Origin: Pelargonium x hortorum
Lineage: Eukaryota; Streptophyta; Magnoliopsida; Geraniales; Geraniaceae
Assembly (NCBI GenBank): GCA_036897525.1
Contig: JAYMTJ010000003.1
Location: 180,719 to 244,718, forward strand
Length of the DNA stretch: 64,000 nucleotides
Direction: 5' to 3'
Part shown: positions 12,226 through 23,768 of the stretch, one piece after another
Position numbering within the stretch: the stretch's first letter is position 1
Layout of the letters: the number at the start of each line of letters is the position of its first letter
The notes under the pieces: model-generated
Seen by the model: only the letters and a program-made list of their open reading frames with translations
Told to the model about the DNA's origin: nothing
Databases searched by the model: none
Made by a program: the position numbers and the translations under genes

Positions 12226-14334
12226 TGGCGGCTTACTTTATTCTAAGGAGAGTTTACAAGACGAGCTAAATCTATTTGTATATACATAATTTGAGCATTA
12301 AGAAGAAATCCTTTGTTTGAATTTCCTGGAAATGTTGTTATGCTGATTAGAGTAATTCTATATAAGCGATCTTTTTTATGCGACTTATTTATTATCCTTT
12401 TTAATATACCAAACCATAAAATAAAATATCTATACATCATATTAGAGCTGTCCTAGATAAGTAAGGAAAAGCCGTGTAAATAATGTTACTTTGTCCCAAG
12501 TCCTCTCTTGGTTTAGGTATTACAAGATTACTGATATAAGTCTTTCTAGCGATGAAGATGCGTGCACTTGAACTCATGGCATACCCCTTAAATGTAAAAT
12601 GTTAGAATCGTCCAATGTAAGAAATTTTTGGATTGCTTCTCAACTATCTACTGCACTGCTTACAAAGCTTATTGAATTTAGAAAAGTGAGAGCCTCCTTG
12701 CGTAGTACCCTTTTTATTTTATTTTAATAAGTAAGAATTTTTTTTTAGTTGGGAAAGTCTGAGACTCCCCTCTTGCTAAAATGTTATAAAAGAAAGTTAA
12801 CCTACTACTTTGCAAAACTAAATATGAAAACGTGCCTATTAAGAATATAAGAGTCTTCGGGAGTTATTCAAAGTAACGAGAATAGAACTCTATCTAACTA
12901 AGACGAGCCCCTATAACGTATCCTGGGATCTTCCTACGGTAAGTCTCTATATCTATATAATAAATTGAGACACACTTTGCCATTAAAGTAAAGTACTGAT
13001 TCTTATATATAATCAGTCTTTTAGCCATGTCTTAATTTTTAAGGTATCAAGGTGTAGCTTTTATTCTTAGGACTCGAGTTGAACCCCCAAACAGGGATCC
13101 CTAAATAATGCACTCCACTTTTTGAAAGGCTACTAAACTATAAAAATGATCCGGTTGAAGTAACCACGAGCATGCGGGGCTTCCTCAAACTAAAAAGCCT
13201 TCCCTAAGATTCCGTTATCTCGATGTAGGCTAGTATAACTCGCTACTCGTTGAGTCAATTTATTTACCAGATTTGATCTTTTTGAGGAATGAGTTCTGGT
13301 ACTGCTTTACCTACTAAGTGTTTTTGCAAGAAAAATGGGTAGAAAATGAAAAAGATATAGGCTTTTTTTGTATCCTTTTTTTAGGTTTCTAATCGATTAA
13401 AGAAGACTCTGAAAGTGCTCTTTTCAAGACAATGCCTTGCTATAGCTAGATTTTCGGGATATCCTGGTTTATGGTTCTAGTTTTCTTTCTTTTTGTTATT
13501 CAACAATTCTTTATGCGCTTTAAGAAGATTCAGCCCCTGGAAACTTTTTCATTACTAAAGGTTCGTAGATTGATTTAGTGCTTATTGCCCAGCGACAAAA
13601 ACGTATTTACAAAAAGCCTTAGAGTTTATATACTTTCTTTTTTTATTAATAAAATCCTTATAGCTTTTGCTTAATATTGCTTATAGGTAACCCCTTTTTT
13701 GTTTTGTTGTGAAAAATTTATCATATCATCTATAGTAAGCTGTCTTGTGTACTACTATGATTTCAATTCGAGCACCCTATACAATTTATAGAGATTGGCC
13801 TCAAAATTCACAAGCCTGGGTAGAATTGTTGGCATTGTTTTGTACCTATAGGAAATCTTTAACAGTTTCTGTTCTATATATTAGATACGCGGCTCCTTAT
13901 AGAAGCTTACTCTCTCTTAAACATCCACCTAGCTTCTACTCAGAGAATTCTTATTAAAACTGGGGGGAACCCATAGACTACGTTTATCCTTTTATAGTAA
14001 TCCGGTCCGGGTTAAGAAATATTATCATAAAACCTACAAAGTAAAAAAGAGATATCACTTTAAAGTCTTCTTAAAAAGCATTTCAAATCCCAGTATCATA
14101 AGATAAGGATCTCAATTATCTTAATCAGTACCTTTAATAACCGATATTTTAATTACGGTTTTTTTTATAGCAGCTCTTTTTGTTATAACTAAATGGATCC
14201 TTGTCAGCTTAGCTAGGAAATCTACACCTTCCTCTTCCTCATTCCCGCCCTTAGAAATAAGAAGAAATCAAGGGGTTCTTCTACTAAGGCATGGTAAGTA
14301 CGATCAAAAACTCCAGCTTTTCACGGCAATACAG
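12226..14334. other. non-coding stretch with isolated T-arm motifs
   Basis: Minus-strand T-arm-like motifs lie at 12561-12580 (GCCATGAGTTCAAGTGC) and 13071-13090 (GGGGGTTCAACTCGAG), without other tRNA arms. Open frames at 12243-12440 (minus) and 13745-13957 (plus, 70 codons) have no recognisable product. Confidence 0.5.
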
Positions 14335-14407
14335 AGCTCTCTTTTCCGATTGGTAGAGCATTGGAAGATGAATCCAACATGCAAAGGTTCGAGCCCTTTT
14401 TACTCCA
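14335..14407 (+). pseudogene. chimeric Lys/Gln tRNA-like relic
   Basis: From the D loop on, the element is in exact tRNA register: GATTGGTA, GAGC, A, TTGGA, AGATGAA, TCCAA, CATGC, AAAGG, TTCGAGC, CCTTT, TTACTCC, A. Anticodon and T stems are both perfect 5-bp helices. The 3' part matches plant mitochondrial trnQ as recalled, while TTGGTAGAGCATTGG is Lys-like. The 5' side is broken: nothing pairs with TTACTCC, and the D stem needs an 8-nt expanded loop. Loop position 33 is G instead of the near-universal T, so the nominal ATG anticodon is doubtful. Confidence 0.5.
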
Positions 14408-16330
14408 TAGAGAGGCGGGATTGCCTTAGAGTTTTAGTAAGGTAAACAAAAACAGCATCCATATACATAACTTGAACGAGAAATTATTGGAATATGTCTA
14501 GGGTACCCTCGCCCTAAACTCAGGATTCTTTAATGATGTAAAACTTAGAAAAGAAACCTTCTCACAGGATCCTTCATCAGCATACTAAGACTATCCTGAA
14601 TTTGAAGAGCTCGTGTGTGATAAAGACTTTAACTTTCTATAGAGTGGCTTTTATAAATCCCTTTATAACTAAATTTGAAAAGTACATGGTCTCAGTATAA
14701 AGATTCCATTTTTTTGGATAGCTACTCGGACAGTACTAATCAAAAAATAGTCAATAAGAGGGCGCTTTCCGTAATTATAAAATAAATCACTTAGATAAAG
14801 ATCCCAAAACACATAAGTCATTCAGTAGTCAAAAGTTATAGTAAACCTTATGCTATGTACTAGATTTGTTTCAAAAAGACCCTGGAATCCTATCAATTCA
14901 ATTTAGGAAATGTCTACAAGGGAAGCGGTTGCCGTCCTGTCTTCTCTCTCTTTTTATCAGACAAATTTAGAACGTACCCTTCATTAATTTAGTTACAACA
15001 GTAGCATCACCAACCACTAAAACGGGCGCAGTTCTCAGATTTATACACTGCTTTGCTTGGCCTTCTATAGCTTATGAGGAACTCTTCTTATCAAGGGTAT
15101 TTTGTACTCAACGCCCATAATAGAAAGAAACAGGTATACATAGGAGTCTTTTTGCGATAACTAGCCTTAAATGTAGCTGAACTCTTGGCAAATGAAGCTT
15201 ATTTCATAGCAGGTATAAAGTCGGTATCAAGGTTTGCTCTATCATATGAAGGGATAGGGGAACCAAAAAGGAACTCATAATTTGGTTAACCGGGTATTAG
15301 TCAAGGAGACGCATTAGCTTTCAGTGTTTAGTAATGTAATGAATGGCTACTAATATAGAGCTCTAGGTAGGATAGGATACCAAAGGCAATAAGAGTTCCT
15401 CTACATATTTTCTTAGTTAGACAGTCTTCAGTATGCTGGCTCTAAGCTAGTACACGGGGGTGGAGTATCTCATTGTGTAATTATTCAGGTAGAGTCTTTT
15501 TGTTTTTGTATTCCTACCTTCTTTAGAGGATTACTTAAGTAAATTAGCTCATCTACGTGTGCTGCAAAGGATTTCAATGAAATTAGGTTAGTAGGATATT
15601 ACTTAATAGGTATCCGTACATAACTGTATTTTCTCGGGGGCACCCTGTGTAGTAGGAGCCTTACACCTTACACAAGCCTTTAACTACAACACTGATTCCG
15701 GATAGTCGGGATGTGGGTCGAGTTCAAAAACCCCGTGGGGGCTCCTGAGAAATAGAAATAAGTACAATAAGTTAGCGGTAAAAAGCATCCCGTTGAAAGG
15801 ATTTCCTGTCTATAGAATTAATATAAGAAGCATAAAATTTCTTTTTAGATCCTATACCTATATACGCCGACTTCTGGGCCTGGAACTGGCGTGTCTTCTT
15901 TAGATATTTTAACCTAATCTTTAAGCTTTTTAATCTGGATAGGGATATCTACATGTTATAAAATCTAAATCCATCAGAAAGCCTCTGACTCTTATTTGTT
16001 TGGAAAGAATAAAAAAATCCAAGTGAGGTTAGAAAATCCCTGGGATATCCTTAGAATTTTTTTTGGTTAGGTACTTTGAGATATCTACGAGAGGCTTTCT
16101 ACTTCCTTGTTAGCCCTAATCTTTAGAAAGATATCTAAGGTAAGCTACTCTATTCATTTTACTTATTATATCTAATCAGAAAAGGGGACTGCCAACTAAG
16201 CATCTTAGAAGTTTGTAGTACTGAATTCTGCCCTACTATTCTACTGGGTAAAGCGTTGTCAGAGTATATGCTTTTTTTTGCCTTAGAGAAGCTATTTACT
16301 ATAGTTTAAGGAGCTGTTCTGCTTTAAGAC
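14408..16330. other. non-coding stretch, no gene recognised
   Basis: Nothing gene-like was recognised. CCCCGTGGGG, a short G+C-rich palindrome, lies at 15731-15740 and recurs at 30918-30927. Confidence 0.55.
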
Positions 16331-16717
16331 ATGAAGCTCTTTAGTAAGACAAAAAAGTCTATGAGGTCCTCAATCTGGAATTTTCTTTCTATTTACCCGG
16401 TATTCAAAGACAAAGAAGGGTGCTTTAGAGAATTAGTAAATAAGATAAATAGTAATCTCTCAAATTCCTTAATAGTTAAGACTTGTTCCAGGTTGGTTAT
16501 AAAAGCAGGGCAGGAGTTTAATCAAGTAAAGTGGTGCATAAGCAGCTTTGTAAAGAGGCCCTTTTCTGTGTATTCTCCTTATTCCCAAAAGTTCCCGTTG
16601 TATAAAAGAGGGCGAGGACGCCTGGAAAAGGGAAACACTCTGTTTATGGATTACTCTTTAAGTACCAGGGAAAAGACAATGGAGGGTACTAACTACAGGA
16701 ACTCCCCCGCTTTTTAG
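16331..16717 (+). CDS. 128-codon basic open frame, hypothetical
   Basis: This is the longest ATG-started frame in the window. It begins MKLFSKTKKSMRSS and is rich in Lys and Arg (for example YKRGRGRLEKG), with no clear membrane segment. No domain was recognised. A small basic organellar ribosomal protein or intron maturase fragment would have such a composition, but I see no diagnostic motif. The length is about the maximum expected by chance, and no neighbouring gene supports expression. Confidence 0.2.
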   Translation: MKLFSKTKKSMRSSIWNFLSIYPVFKDKEGCFRELVNKINSNLSNSLIVKTCSRLVIKAGQEFNQVKWCISSFVKRPFSVYSPYSQKFPLYKRGRGRLEKGNTLFMDYSLSTREKTMEGTNYRNSPAF

Positions 16718-17285
16718 GGATATACCTAAAATGATTACGACTGATAGTTTGATGAGTGCGCTTTGAGACGAAAGATTTATTTAGCAGTATATATCTATTG
16801 AAGCTAGTAGTTAGATCCTAGAATTTAGTTTACACCAGTTAGGTACGAGGGGTTTCATTTAGTTCTGTCTGGAAAAGCCCCATTCAACGCATTGTCTACT
16901 CGTAAATTTTATATATATATATATAACCAAAAGAAGTCCAGAGCTAAGCCTTTTTAGTACAAGATTTCTACTTACTCTCGTTTTGAGACAAATTCATTAT
17001 AATATTCTTTACTTTATTTAGTACTTTTTTGTCAAATAATTATAATTATCTAATCTTTATTTTCAGTTTCCCTGTAGGACTTGGATATCCTGTGCCCGAC
17101 CTAGACTGAAAGCCTGGTATTTAGCTTTTTGTATCAGGAAAAGCTTTCCTAAAACATTTAAGTGCTAAAAATTGACTTTGAAGACTTGACTTCTAGAGTA
17201 CCCAAAGTTTAATAAATTCCTATATAACTCAAGAGTGTCATCAGGATGTCTCCATCCTGACTGGACTTCCGACTAGCGAGAAACT
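16718..17285. other. non-coding stretch with (TA)8 run
   Basis: An uninterrupted 16-base TA dinucleotide run lies at 16910-16925. No gene or tRNA arm was recognised in the rest. Confidence 0.6.
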
Positions 17286-17352
17286 TACTCTGGGCGGGAC
17301 TTGAACCAATGGCATTCCTTATGCTCAAGGTGTGCTCTACCACCTGTAAAAT
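17286..17352 (-). pseudogene. tRNA-like relic, isotype uncertain (Gly-like)
   Basis: On the minus strand GGTGGTAGAGCACACCTTG and ATTGGTTCAAGTCC give a D-arm 3' part and a T arm at normal spacing. CCTT and AAGG can pair around a 6-nt loop GAGCAT, but this is out of tRNA register. The D-stem 5' strand and the acceptor are missing. The D-loop to T-loop words resemble plant mitochondrial trnG(GCC), though other isotypes share them. Confidence 0.4.
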
Positions 17353-17732
17353 AAAAGAAAGCATTAGAGTCTTTTGTAACAATTGAAATCTCCTTCTTTT
17401 TTTTCTGTATCTTAGACTCACAAAATATTTTCAAGATTAGGTTTTCAATCGTATAGTAAAGGAGTCTTTTTAATTATCCACAGCTGCCTTACTAATAAAA
17501 TCAACCCAATTTCATTTCTCTGTACGTTATGTACGTGTTTCTAGAATTACCTTTACTTTTTTTTAATAGGTTTAGAATAGAAAAAAGAGTAGTTGGTACA
17601 ACAGCCTTATGCTTTGTTTAAGGTACCTTAGTTTAATGAGATTAGTTATGTCCCTGAGAAGAAAAAAGGTCAACTTTTTTTTTTATTATTTTCATTACAA
17701 GACTTTCAATCCTAGTGAAATGGAAAGCTTCC

Positions 17733-17805
17733 TTTCCGGGAGCTCAGTTGGTAGAGTATTGTCAGATTAACCCAACGTCCGCAGGTTCAAGTCGTACTAG
17801 ACCCA
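17733..17805 (+). pseudogene. tRNA-Lys-like relic, full length, mutated anticodon arm
   Basis: The element has exactly the 73-nt layout of organellar trnK: GCTC, AGTTGGTA, GAGT, A, TTGTC, AGATTAA, CCCAA, CGTCC, GCAGG, TTCAAGT, CGTAC, TAGACCC, A. D-loop and T-loop words match trnK. However, the anticodon stem pairs three of five, the T stem three of five, and the 5' strand TTTCCGG does not pair with TAGACCC. The loop has G at position 33 and ATT where Lys has TTT. Correct lengths with broken helices suggest decay mainly by substitution. Confidence 0.5.
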
Positions 17806-17892
17806 AGAAAGGTTTGTACTTTAGTAATAAGACAGAGAAGAGACTGAAATTAAGGTTTTTGCGGGACTTTACTAAGTTATATATATAGTATT

Positions 17893-17962
17893 ATTTGGAT
17901 ACTTGAACCCTTGCAATTATTCTAAATTAGAATCTGGTTTACCTTCGCGAAGAGTATTCTAA
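17893..17962 (-). pseudogene. tRNA-like relic, Gln-like
   Basis: The minus strand reads GGTAAACCAG, then ATTCT AATTT AGAAT (perfect 5-bp stem, 5-nt loop), then TTGCAAGGGTTCAAGTATCC. Spacing from GGTAA to the T loop matches trnQ, and TGCAAGGGTTC resembles its ATGCAAAGGTTC. The anticodon loop is two bases short, the anticodon is unreadable and no acceptor stem is seen. It lies 88 bp from the Lys-like relic, on the opposite strand. Confidence 0.35.
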
Positions 17963-18708
17963 GTCAGCGGAATACCTTATTAGCTTTAGGTCATCTCGCT
18001 TATAGAAAAGTGGTATTTAAGTGATTCTGTCTAATTAAAAAAAACCCTTTTCCTCGAAATCGCTTAGGCGGGTGCTCCAGGTACAGCATTAGATCCGGCT
18101 AACCATCCCCTTTTATTAAATTGACTCAAGTTAAAGGGGATAGATAGTAAGTGTTCCATAACTAGCAGTGGACTATGCAACAACTTTTTTTAGCAAGTCT
18201 TTTTCCACATTATGTAATTTCAAATACACAAGCAGCCGAGCAAAAGGTTTTAGTCCAACTGCTTAATAGAAGTCTTTGGATTTCCGTGTAACTCGCTTGA
18301 TACAGAAAGAAATAGTGCTTGTTTATAATGAATCCCCCCCTTTTTTTGAGTTTAAATAAGGTACAAATACAAGGGGGGTTAGGGGTCGCTCTGTGCTTGA
18401 TAACTATTTATTTGAATAAGTTAACACTATAATGCTACTGAACTTTGAGACCATCAAAAGCTTACTTTAGTAAATAGGTGGTATATAATACTCATTCATA
18501 AAGTCTTCTCAAGAATTCTAATCATAAGAAGTTAAACTTATACGAATTCTACCTACTCGAGCAAGGATAGATGGAGTTTTTAATGCAAAAAAAAGAAGAC
18601 ATTTTAAAATGCTAGCGAATAATTGTAAAAGCTTCTTTGTTATAATTAAGAGGTTTTATACTCGAGCTCAGGTTCCTGCTTCTGCTCTTGCAAAGTTAAT
18701 AAGAAAGT
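17963..18708. other. non-coding stretch
   Basis: No RNA arm or repeat copy was recognised. The end overlaps the 5' part of a 72-codon frame (18609-18827) discussed with the next entry. Confidence 0.5.
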
Positions 18709-18951
18709 ATGAAAGTCAGTTTTTTCCCTTTCTGGACTACCCGGGAATTGTGGGCTACTTTTGTAGGATTTCTATTTCTAATAGTACTTCGAGTACTTAC
18801 TTCTTTATCGAATTTATTATTAAGTAGTTTAGTTAGAGGTTTTTGGGGTGTGTGTGTTCCAGAGCTTGGGAAAGTATTTCGCTCAATGTCCTTCTTATTT
18901 ATGTTACGCAGAGTTTTCAGGTTTAACGGGATAGTCATTTCTTTTATTTAG
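18709..18951 (+). CDS. 80-codon hydrophobic open frame, doubtful
   Basis: It starts at ATG and contains one strongly hydrophobic stretch (roughly residues 15-45, including VGFLFLIVLRVL) that could span a membrane, followed by an Arg-containing tail. It overlaps another plus-strand frame (18609-18827, with RFYTRAQVPAS) and a minus-strand frame (18696-18938), so at most one could be real. T-rich DNA readily gives hydrophobic translations. No family was recognised. Confidence 0.12.
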   Translation: MKVSFFPFWTTRELWATFVGFLFLIVLRVLTSLSNLLLSSLVRGFWGVCVPELGKVFRSMSFLFMLRRVFRFNGIVISFI

Positions 18952-19320
18952 GTAACTTTCGTGGGAAGTTATTCCTTAGTAAGCTGATGAAAGGGTTAAT
19001 TCAGGGGAGTTGCTTTCTCTTCAGCTTTTAGGGATTCTGATGAATAGAAATGAAAGAATTTGAGTCAGATGTATCCCACCCGCTTACTTATAACGCGTGG
19101 AAATGCGTAGAACAGGTTTTCTCTTAATTGATATTGGATTTGGCTTTTAAGTTTTGAGAGTTTCAGCTTTAACGAGATAAGAATTCTTTTGAATGGAAGT
19201 ATCCTTCTGGGCTGTGGCAGGTTTTACAGTTTCATTTAAGTGAATAAGTGAAAGTCTGGTTTTTTCTTTTGTTTTGTTAGCTGTCATAATAATGTAAGGT
19301 TCTCACTATACTAACTATAT
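18952..19320. other. non-coding stretch
   Basis: Nothing was recognised apart from general T-richness. Confidence 0.5.
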
Positions 19321-19399
19321 ATACTCAAATGCGTTAACCTTCCTTGGGAAAGAAGCAATATAGACCAATGCGATTCCATCATATTAATTAAGGAAACTC
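19321..19399 (+). repeat. diverged dispersed-repeat copy
   Basis: ATGCGTTAACCTTCCTTG at about 19329 matches the first core of the repeat family found at 55.4, 61.5, 62.0 and 63.6 kb. Forty bases on, CCATCATATTAATTAAGG at 19376-19393 recurs with one inserted base at 43898-43922. The second family core (GGTCGGTAAGATGGA) is absent here. Confidence 0.45.
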
Positions 19400-22287
19400 A
19401 AGAATACTAAAGTAAAGAGAATATCTGTATAATACACCTTTGCCTACAAGGACAAGGACAGCTCAAGCATGGAATTTCAGAGAGCTATGTTATTCTGTAT
19501 TCGGTTTCCTTTGCTGGAGAGTAGAGCCTTAGATAGTATATACATAAATCCTTCTACCCAACTGTAGCATCGCGAAGGAAATGCTTTATAGTAATAGTTT
19601 AGTTAACCTTACATTCTAGGACACACCAACTTTCAGCTTCAGAATACCTTGATCTTTCAGACCTAGAACAGCTTTATCAGAGCTACTTTTAATGAACTTT
19701 ACTCAGAAGAACAAAAACCGTACTTGACACTCGAAAATCTGTACCTTAATAGGACATGAAAGCAAACTATTATATATATTACCGATTTTCTTATCTCCTT
19801 AAAATGTTAACTATTTACATTTACTGAAACACATTCCTTGGTAAAGTCTCAAAAGGTCATAAACTCTCCTAAATAAACAGGTTAGAATCAGGACTCTCAA
19901 GAATAGAACTTACTAAACAGTTCAAATTTCTACTATGGAAAAAGTATAAACATTAATTTGCTTATAGAATCGGTTCTCATTTTGAAAAGTTATGCTCACT
20001 ATACTGCAAAAAAGAATAAAAAACTAGACAATTAGCTTTTGCATTGAACTACTTTATAAATAATTATAGACTCGAAAGCACTTACGACATTAACACTTTT
20101 ACGCTCTTAAAACCAGAATACCGGAAAGGAAGGACTCACATAACATAGAAAACTGGTAACTCTATAGCCAAGGCTGGTAACTAGAATAAAATAAGCACCA
20201 GATAGCAAAGGAAACCAAATACAGAATACATAAATAGAATCTCTTGGTTTTGTAAGGAGTAGATCTTGGGAAGGAATATAGAGAAGAATCTTTGAAAGCC
20301 AATATCCAGTCGCTATCTGATAGGTCCGAAAATGTATTCCTGTTTACTATGGTAGTAATGGCAACCTTTAGGTTGAAAATAAGGTGCTTCTTGTAATTAG
20401 TAAGCACTTAGCAGGGCTTCGTACAGATTAGATTCTCTCGATCCCGCTTTTTATTTAGCCTCATAATAAGATCGAGTTGTTCTTCAAATTACATTTAAGG
20501 AATAGTTGGTGGCCCCTCCATAAACCTTGTTTAGAACCCCATTACAGTGCAATATCTTTTATTACTAAAGGATATTTTACCTTGTTCGTGATATTCTCCT
20601 TTTATATTAGGACACACAATACTTAATTACGTTAAGTTTAATAACAGAAGGAAGATAGAAAGACTCTAATCCTGCGAATAATTTAGGGTGTAGAATTTTG
20701 TATTTTATAATTATCAAGACCAAACCTTACTTTTAGAGGCTATAAAGTTTGGACGAAGAACTATTACAGCTATCGGAAGATCTAACTAGATGCACATGAA
20801 TTTACCATACCTTGAGGTTATTCTATATTATAGTTATATAAGAAGTCTAAGAAAAAAGGACTTCTGCTAATTTTGCTTATCAAACCATATCAAGATAAGA
20901 AAACCTAGAGTTTCTAATTTTTTTTGTAGTTCTTTAAATAGAAATACTTAACCAAAAATAAAGCATTTCTCCTTTAATTATATACTACCCTTTTAGAAAA
21001 AAAACTATACTACCTGAGGATACTGTGCTATACCTGCTCTTTATATTCCTACTTCTAGTACTATACTAGAGAGTATATAATAAGCTCACCCTCCTGTTAA
21101 TAAAGCGGTTCCTTCATTTTGGTAATTATTCCTAAGATGCTCCTTGTTTACATTAAAGAAGTACTCTTTATTTTAATAGCATAGCTAACATCAACTAAGT
21201 GAAAAAACCTCTCATTATATTGAAAATAGGAATAGTTATCAAACTTTATTGATTCAAAGATTTCTAGGTACGCAAGATAAGTAACCTTAGTAAACCGTTA
21301 TTTAGTTTAGGAATTAGAACCCCTCCAACTCTACCTTTTACTAATTTTAGATTTATTCAGGACGCTCCAGTATTGCTTGCTAACAAGTGGGCTTTTTAGT
21401 TTAAGAGGGTTTACGGGAGTTCGTGGACTAGGAAAAGGTTGTAAGGGCAAAACATGCTACAATCAAGGTCGGCTGCCACGTAGTACGGTTAAGCCCCTTT
21501 AGCTTAACTGCTAAAAATCAACCAGTACCTTTCCGCAGGGTTTCCCTTTAGAACAAGCTGCTTGCGCAATACCTAACGCCTGGCAATAAAGGGGTCCTTA
21601 GGTGCATGAGTGAAGTGCTAAAATATGTTATCAGTAACTAACGAGGGGTTTACAATGAATCTGATCTCCTGGTCCTTAATATTGGAAGAGGAAGTTGATT
21701 TATCTCAGGTATCCCTTAAGATTTCCTACTAAAAAGCTAAACGGAAGTTTGTGTTAATTCTGGGTAGGGTCTAAATAGTTTTCAAAAAAATGGGGTTTAC
21801 CAAAAAAGTATAGGGCTTATTCGAAAGCCTTTTCGTGTGGATAACTTCATGAGGGTAAAAATGTAAGAAGGTGAAGTATATTACTCCTCCAAAAAACTCA
21901 GTTCCAGGATCAAGAGAACGAACGGGGTTAAGTTAAATGTGAACGTATTGGAAGGGTCTCGCTATTTGTCCTTTATAAGTCGTAGATTTTTTGTATTTAA
22001 ATATTCAGTCAGGATTTATGGATTGGGTTTACCGCTAGGAAGATCTAAGTTTTTGGAGCAAAAGGACCCCATAAATTTAATAGGTTAGCGTCTTACTAGC
22101 TCCGTAAGTAAAATGCTTCTTTAAGGTAAGGAGTATTCTTATGTGGGGTCCCTCTTTTCAGATTAAAAAAACCAAATGATAATAGTTATGACCCTTAACA
22201 ATTCCCCGAGGTACGTAGTAAAAACGAATGCTTGTTCGTGGCGTGGAATGGAATATATTGTATTAGTTAAAGAAAACCACTTTTCTA
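19400..22287. other. non-coding stretch
   Basis: No gene was recognised. ACACCTTTGCCTACAAGG at about 19435 resembles ACACCTTTACCTACA-type words at 44.1, 44.8 and 56.5 kb. The 81-codon minus-strand frame at 20162-20407 has no recognisable product. Confidence 0.5.
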
Positions 22288-22620
22288 ATGCTAATGTTTG
22301 CTTGCTATCTAAATTTTTCTAGTTGTAGCGGGTCTTCTTTGGAATGTCCTTGCTTAGAGAGCTCGATTCCGATTCAGTGTCTTGCTTTAAGTAAGCCTAA
22401 GCCTCCTTTTGCGAAAATAACAAGCCACGGACAAGAAAATTTCTATAATAAGTCTAAATCCCAGTCTTTTTTCCTAAAAGACAAAAGAAAGTGTTTAGCT
22501 AGCTACATGCGTAAAGTAAAGTCACTCTTGTTTACAAAGTCCGTAAAGACCCTTTACTTTCTCAACCCAGGAAAGCTACAATACAATACCCCTTTCTACT
22601 CTATCTTTGAAATGTTCTAA
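22288..22620 (+). CDS. 110-codon open frame, doubtful
   Basis: It is ATG-started, Ser/Cys-rich at the N terminus (NFSSCSGSSLECPCLE) and Lys-rich in the middle. No domain, signal peptide or membrane segment was recognised. The length is compatible with chance and no neighbouring gene supports it. Confidence 0.12.
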   Translation: MLMFACYLNFSSCSGSSLECPCLESSIPIQCLALSKPKPPFAKITSHGQENFYNKSKSQSFFLKDKRKCLASYMRKVKSLLFTKSVKTLYFLNPGKLQYNTPFYSIFEMF

Positions 22621-23707
22621 GTGACGGGTAAAGGAAAACAACTCTATGCTATACTATATAGGATAGGAGGAAATCCCTTCACATAAAGCTCTACTTTAAC
22701 TCTTTAATAGAAAAAACTATTTATTAACTTATTTATAATGGGTATACCGTACAGAAAAAAGGAATTGCACTTAAATTAAAGGTTTCTGAGATACTCTCTA
22801 AGTTATACTTATTAAAATGAAAAACCTGCTAAACGAAAATGAAAATATTCCCGACAAAAGAATAAAAAAAAATAATGCACCCAAAAGCCCAGACTATACT
22901 GATAATTTATATCGTATATGACTTGAGTGAGTGTTTAAGCAGGTAGAGGCAAAACTTTTATATAGGATTCTCTTTAACTTCTCTGGGCGCCGGGCTTATA
23001 CCGAATTTCTTAGTATACTATCTATATCAGACTCAAGGGTTTTATTTAACAATTAATTACCTTAATCTCAAGTTACGAATTTCTGATACATTAAAGGAGA
23101 GCTCCTTTTGAAGGTGTTCGTACTTACTATACGAATATCAATTCTTTGCGTGCTAGGTTTGGTTTTCTCTTACGATATATAGGAATCGACTAACTTGCGT
23201 GGGTAACGAACTAGTGTGTCTGAAGGGATCCCCCTTATGAGAATGAGAAATAAAATAAGTTCTTTTTAATTCTACGCAGTGTTAACATTCCGGAATTCTA
23301 CCTATAATGCATATGGACGGACCCTCTTCGTCAGTACAAGAAAGCTTATAGATATTTATAGAACAAAAAAGCAAGGGTCTTCTTAGTATTTCGTATAAAG
23401 AGAAAGGGACTCCTACTATACATACATTTCTAGTCTAAATTCCTAACTAAATTCAGTATCACTAAAGTTACCTTACTATTTTTTTCCTTTGTCTTATATA
23501 TACTTTTCTATTAATTAGAGCTGCTAAGCCAAGGATACAATTACAATTTGGTGGGCATAAGGGAAATTTTTCTCTTTAAAGAAGAGCAAGGAGTAGGTAA
23601 AAAAAAATCTTATATCACAATTCTTCAAACTCACCCCTGAAACGAAACCTAGTCAACTATAAAGGAATTCTAGATATCAACAACCTCCCAGGTTAATGCC
23701 TTATAAA
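22621..23707. other. non-coding stretch, no gene recognised
   Basis: No tRNA arm, repeat copy or candidate coding frame was recognised. Confidence 0.55.
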
Positions 23708-23768
23708 ACGATGTTAGAACGCGACCTTTATCTATCAAAAAACATGGGTTCTAATCATGTCAGCCAGG
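23708..23768 (+). pseudogene. tRNA-Asp-like 3' relic
   Basis: GATGTTAGAACGCGACC resembles the D-arm/anticodon start of trnD (GGTTAGAGCACCGCC). ATGGGTTCTAATCATGTCAG resembles its 3' end (GCGGGTTCGAGCCCCGTCAG). ACATG and CATGT can pair around GGTTCTAAT. The anticodon region has been replaced by an A-rich stretch and the acceptor 5' strand is missing. Confidence 0.3.

Noticed and set aside
13745-13957. 70-codon open frame containing APYTIYRDWPQNSQAW
   Set aside because: No family recognised, non-ATG start, chance length.
22288-22620. Possible Cys-rich metal-binding motif in the 110-codon frame
   Set aside because: The Cys residues are not spaced as in known zinc or iron-sulfur motifs.
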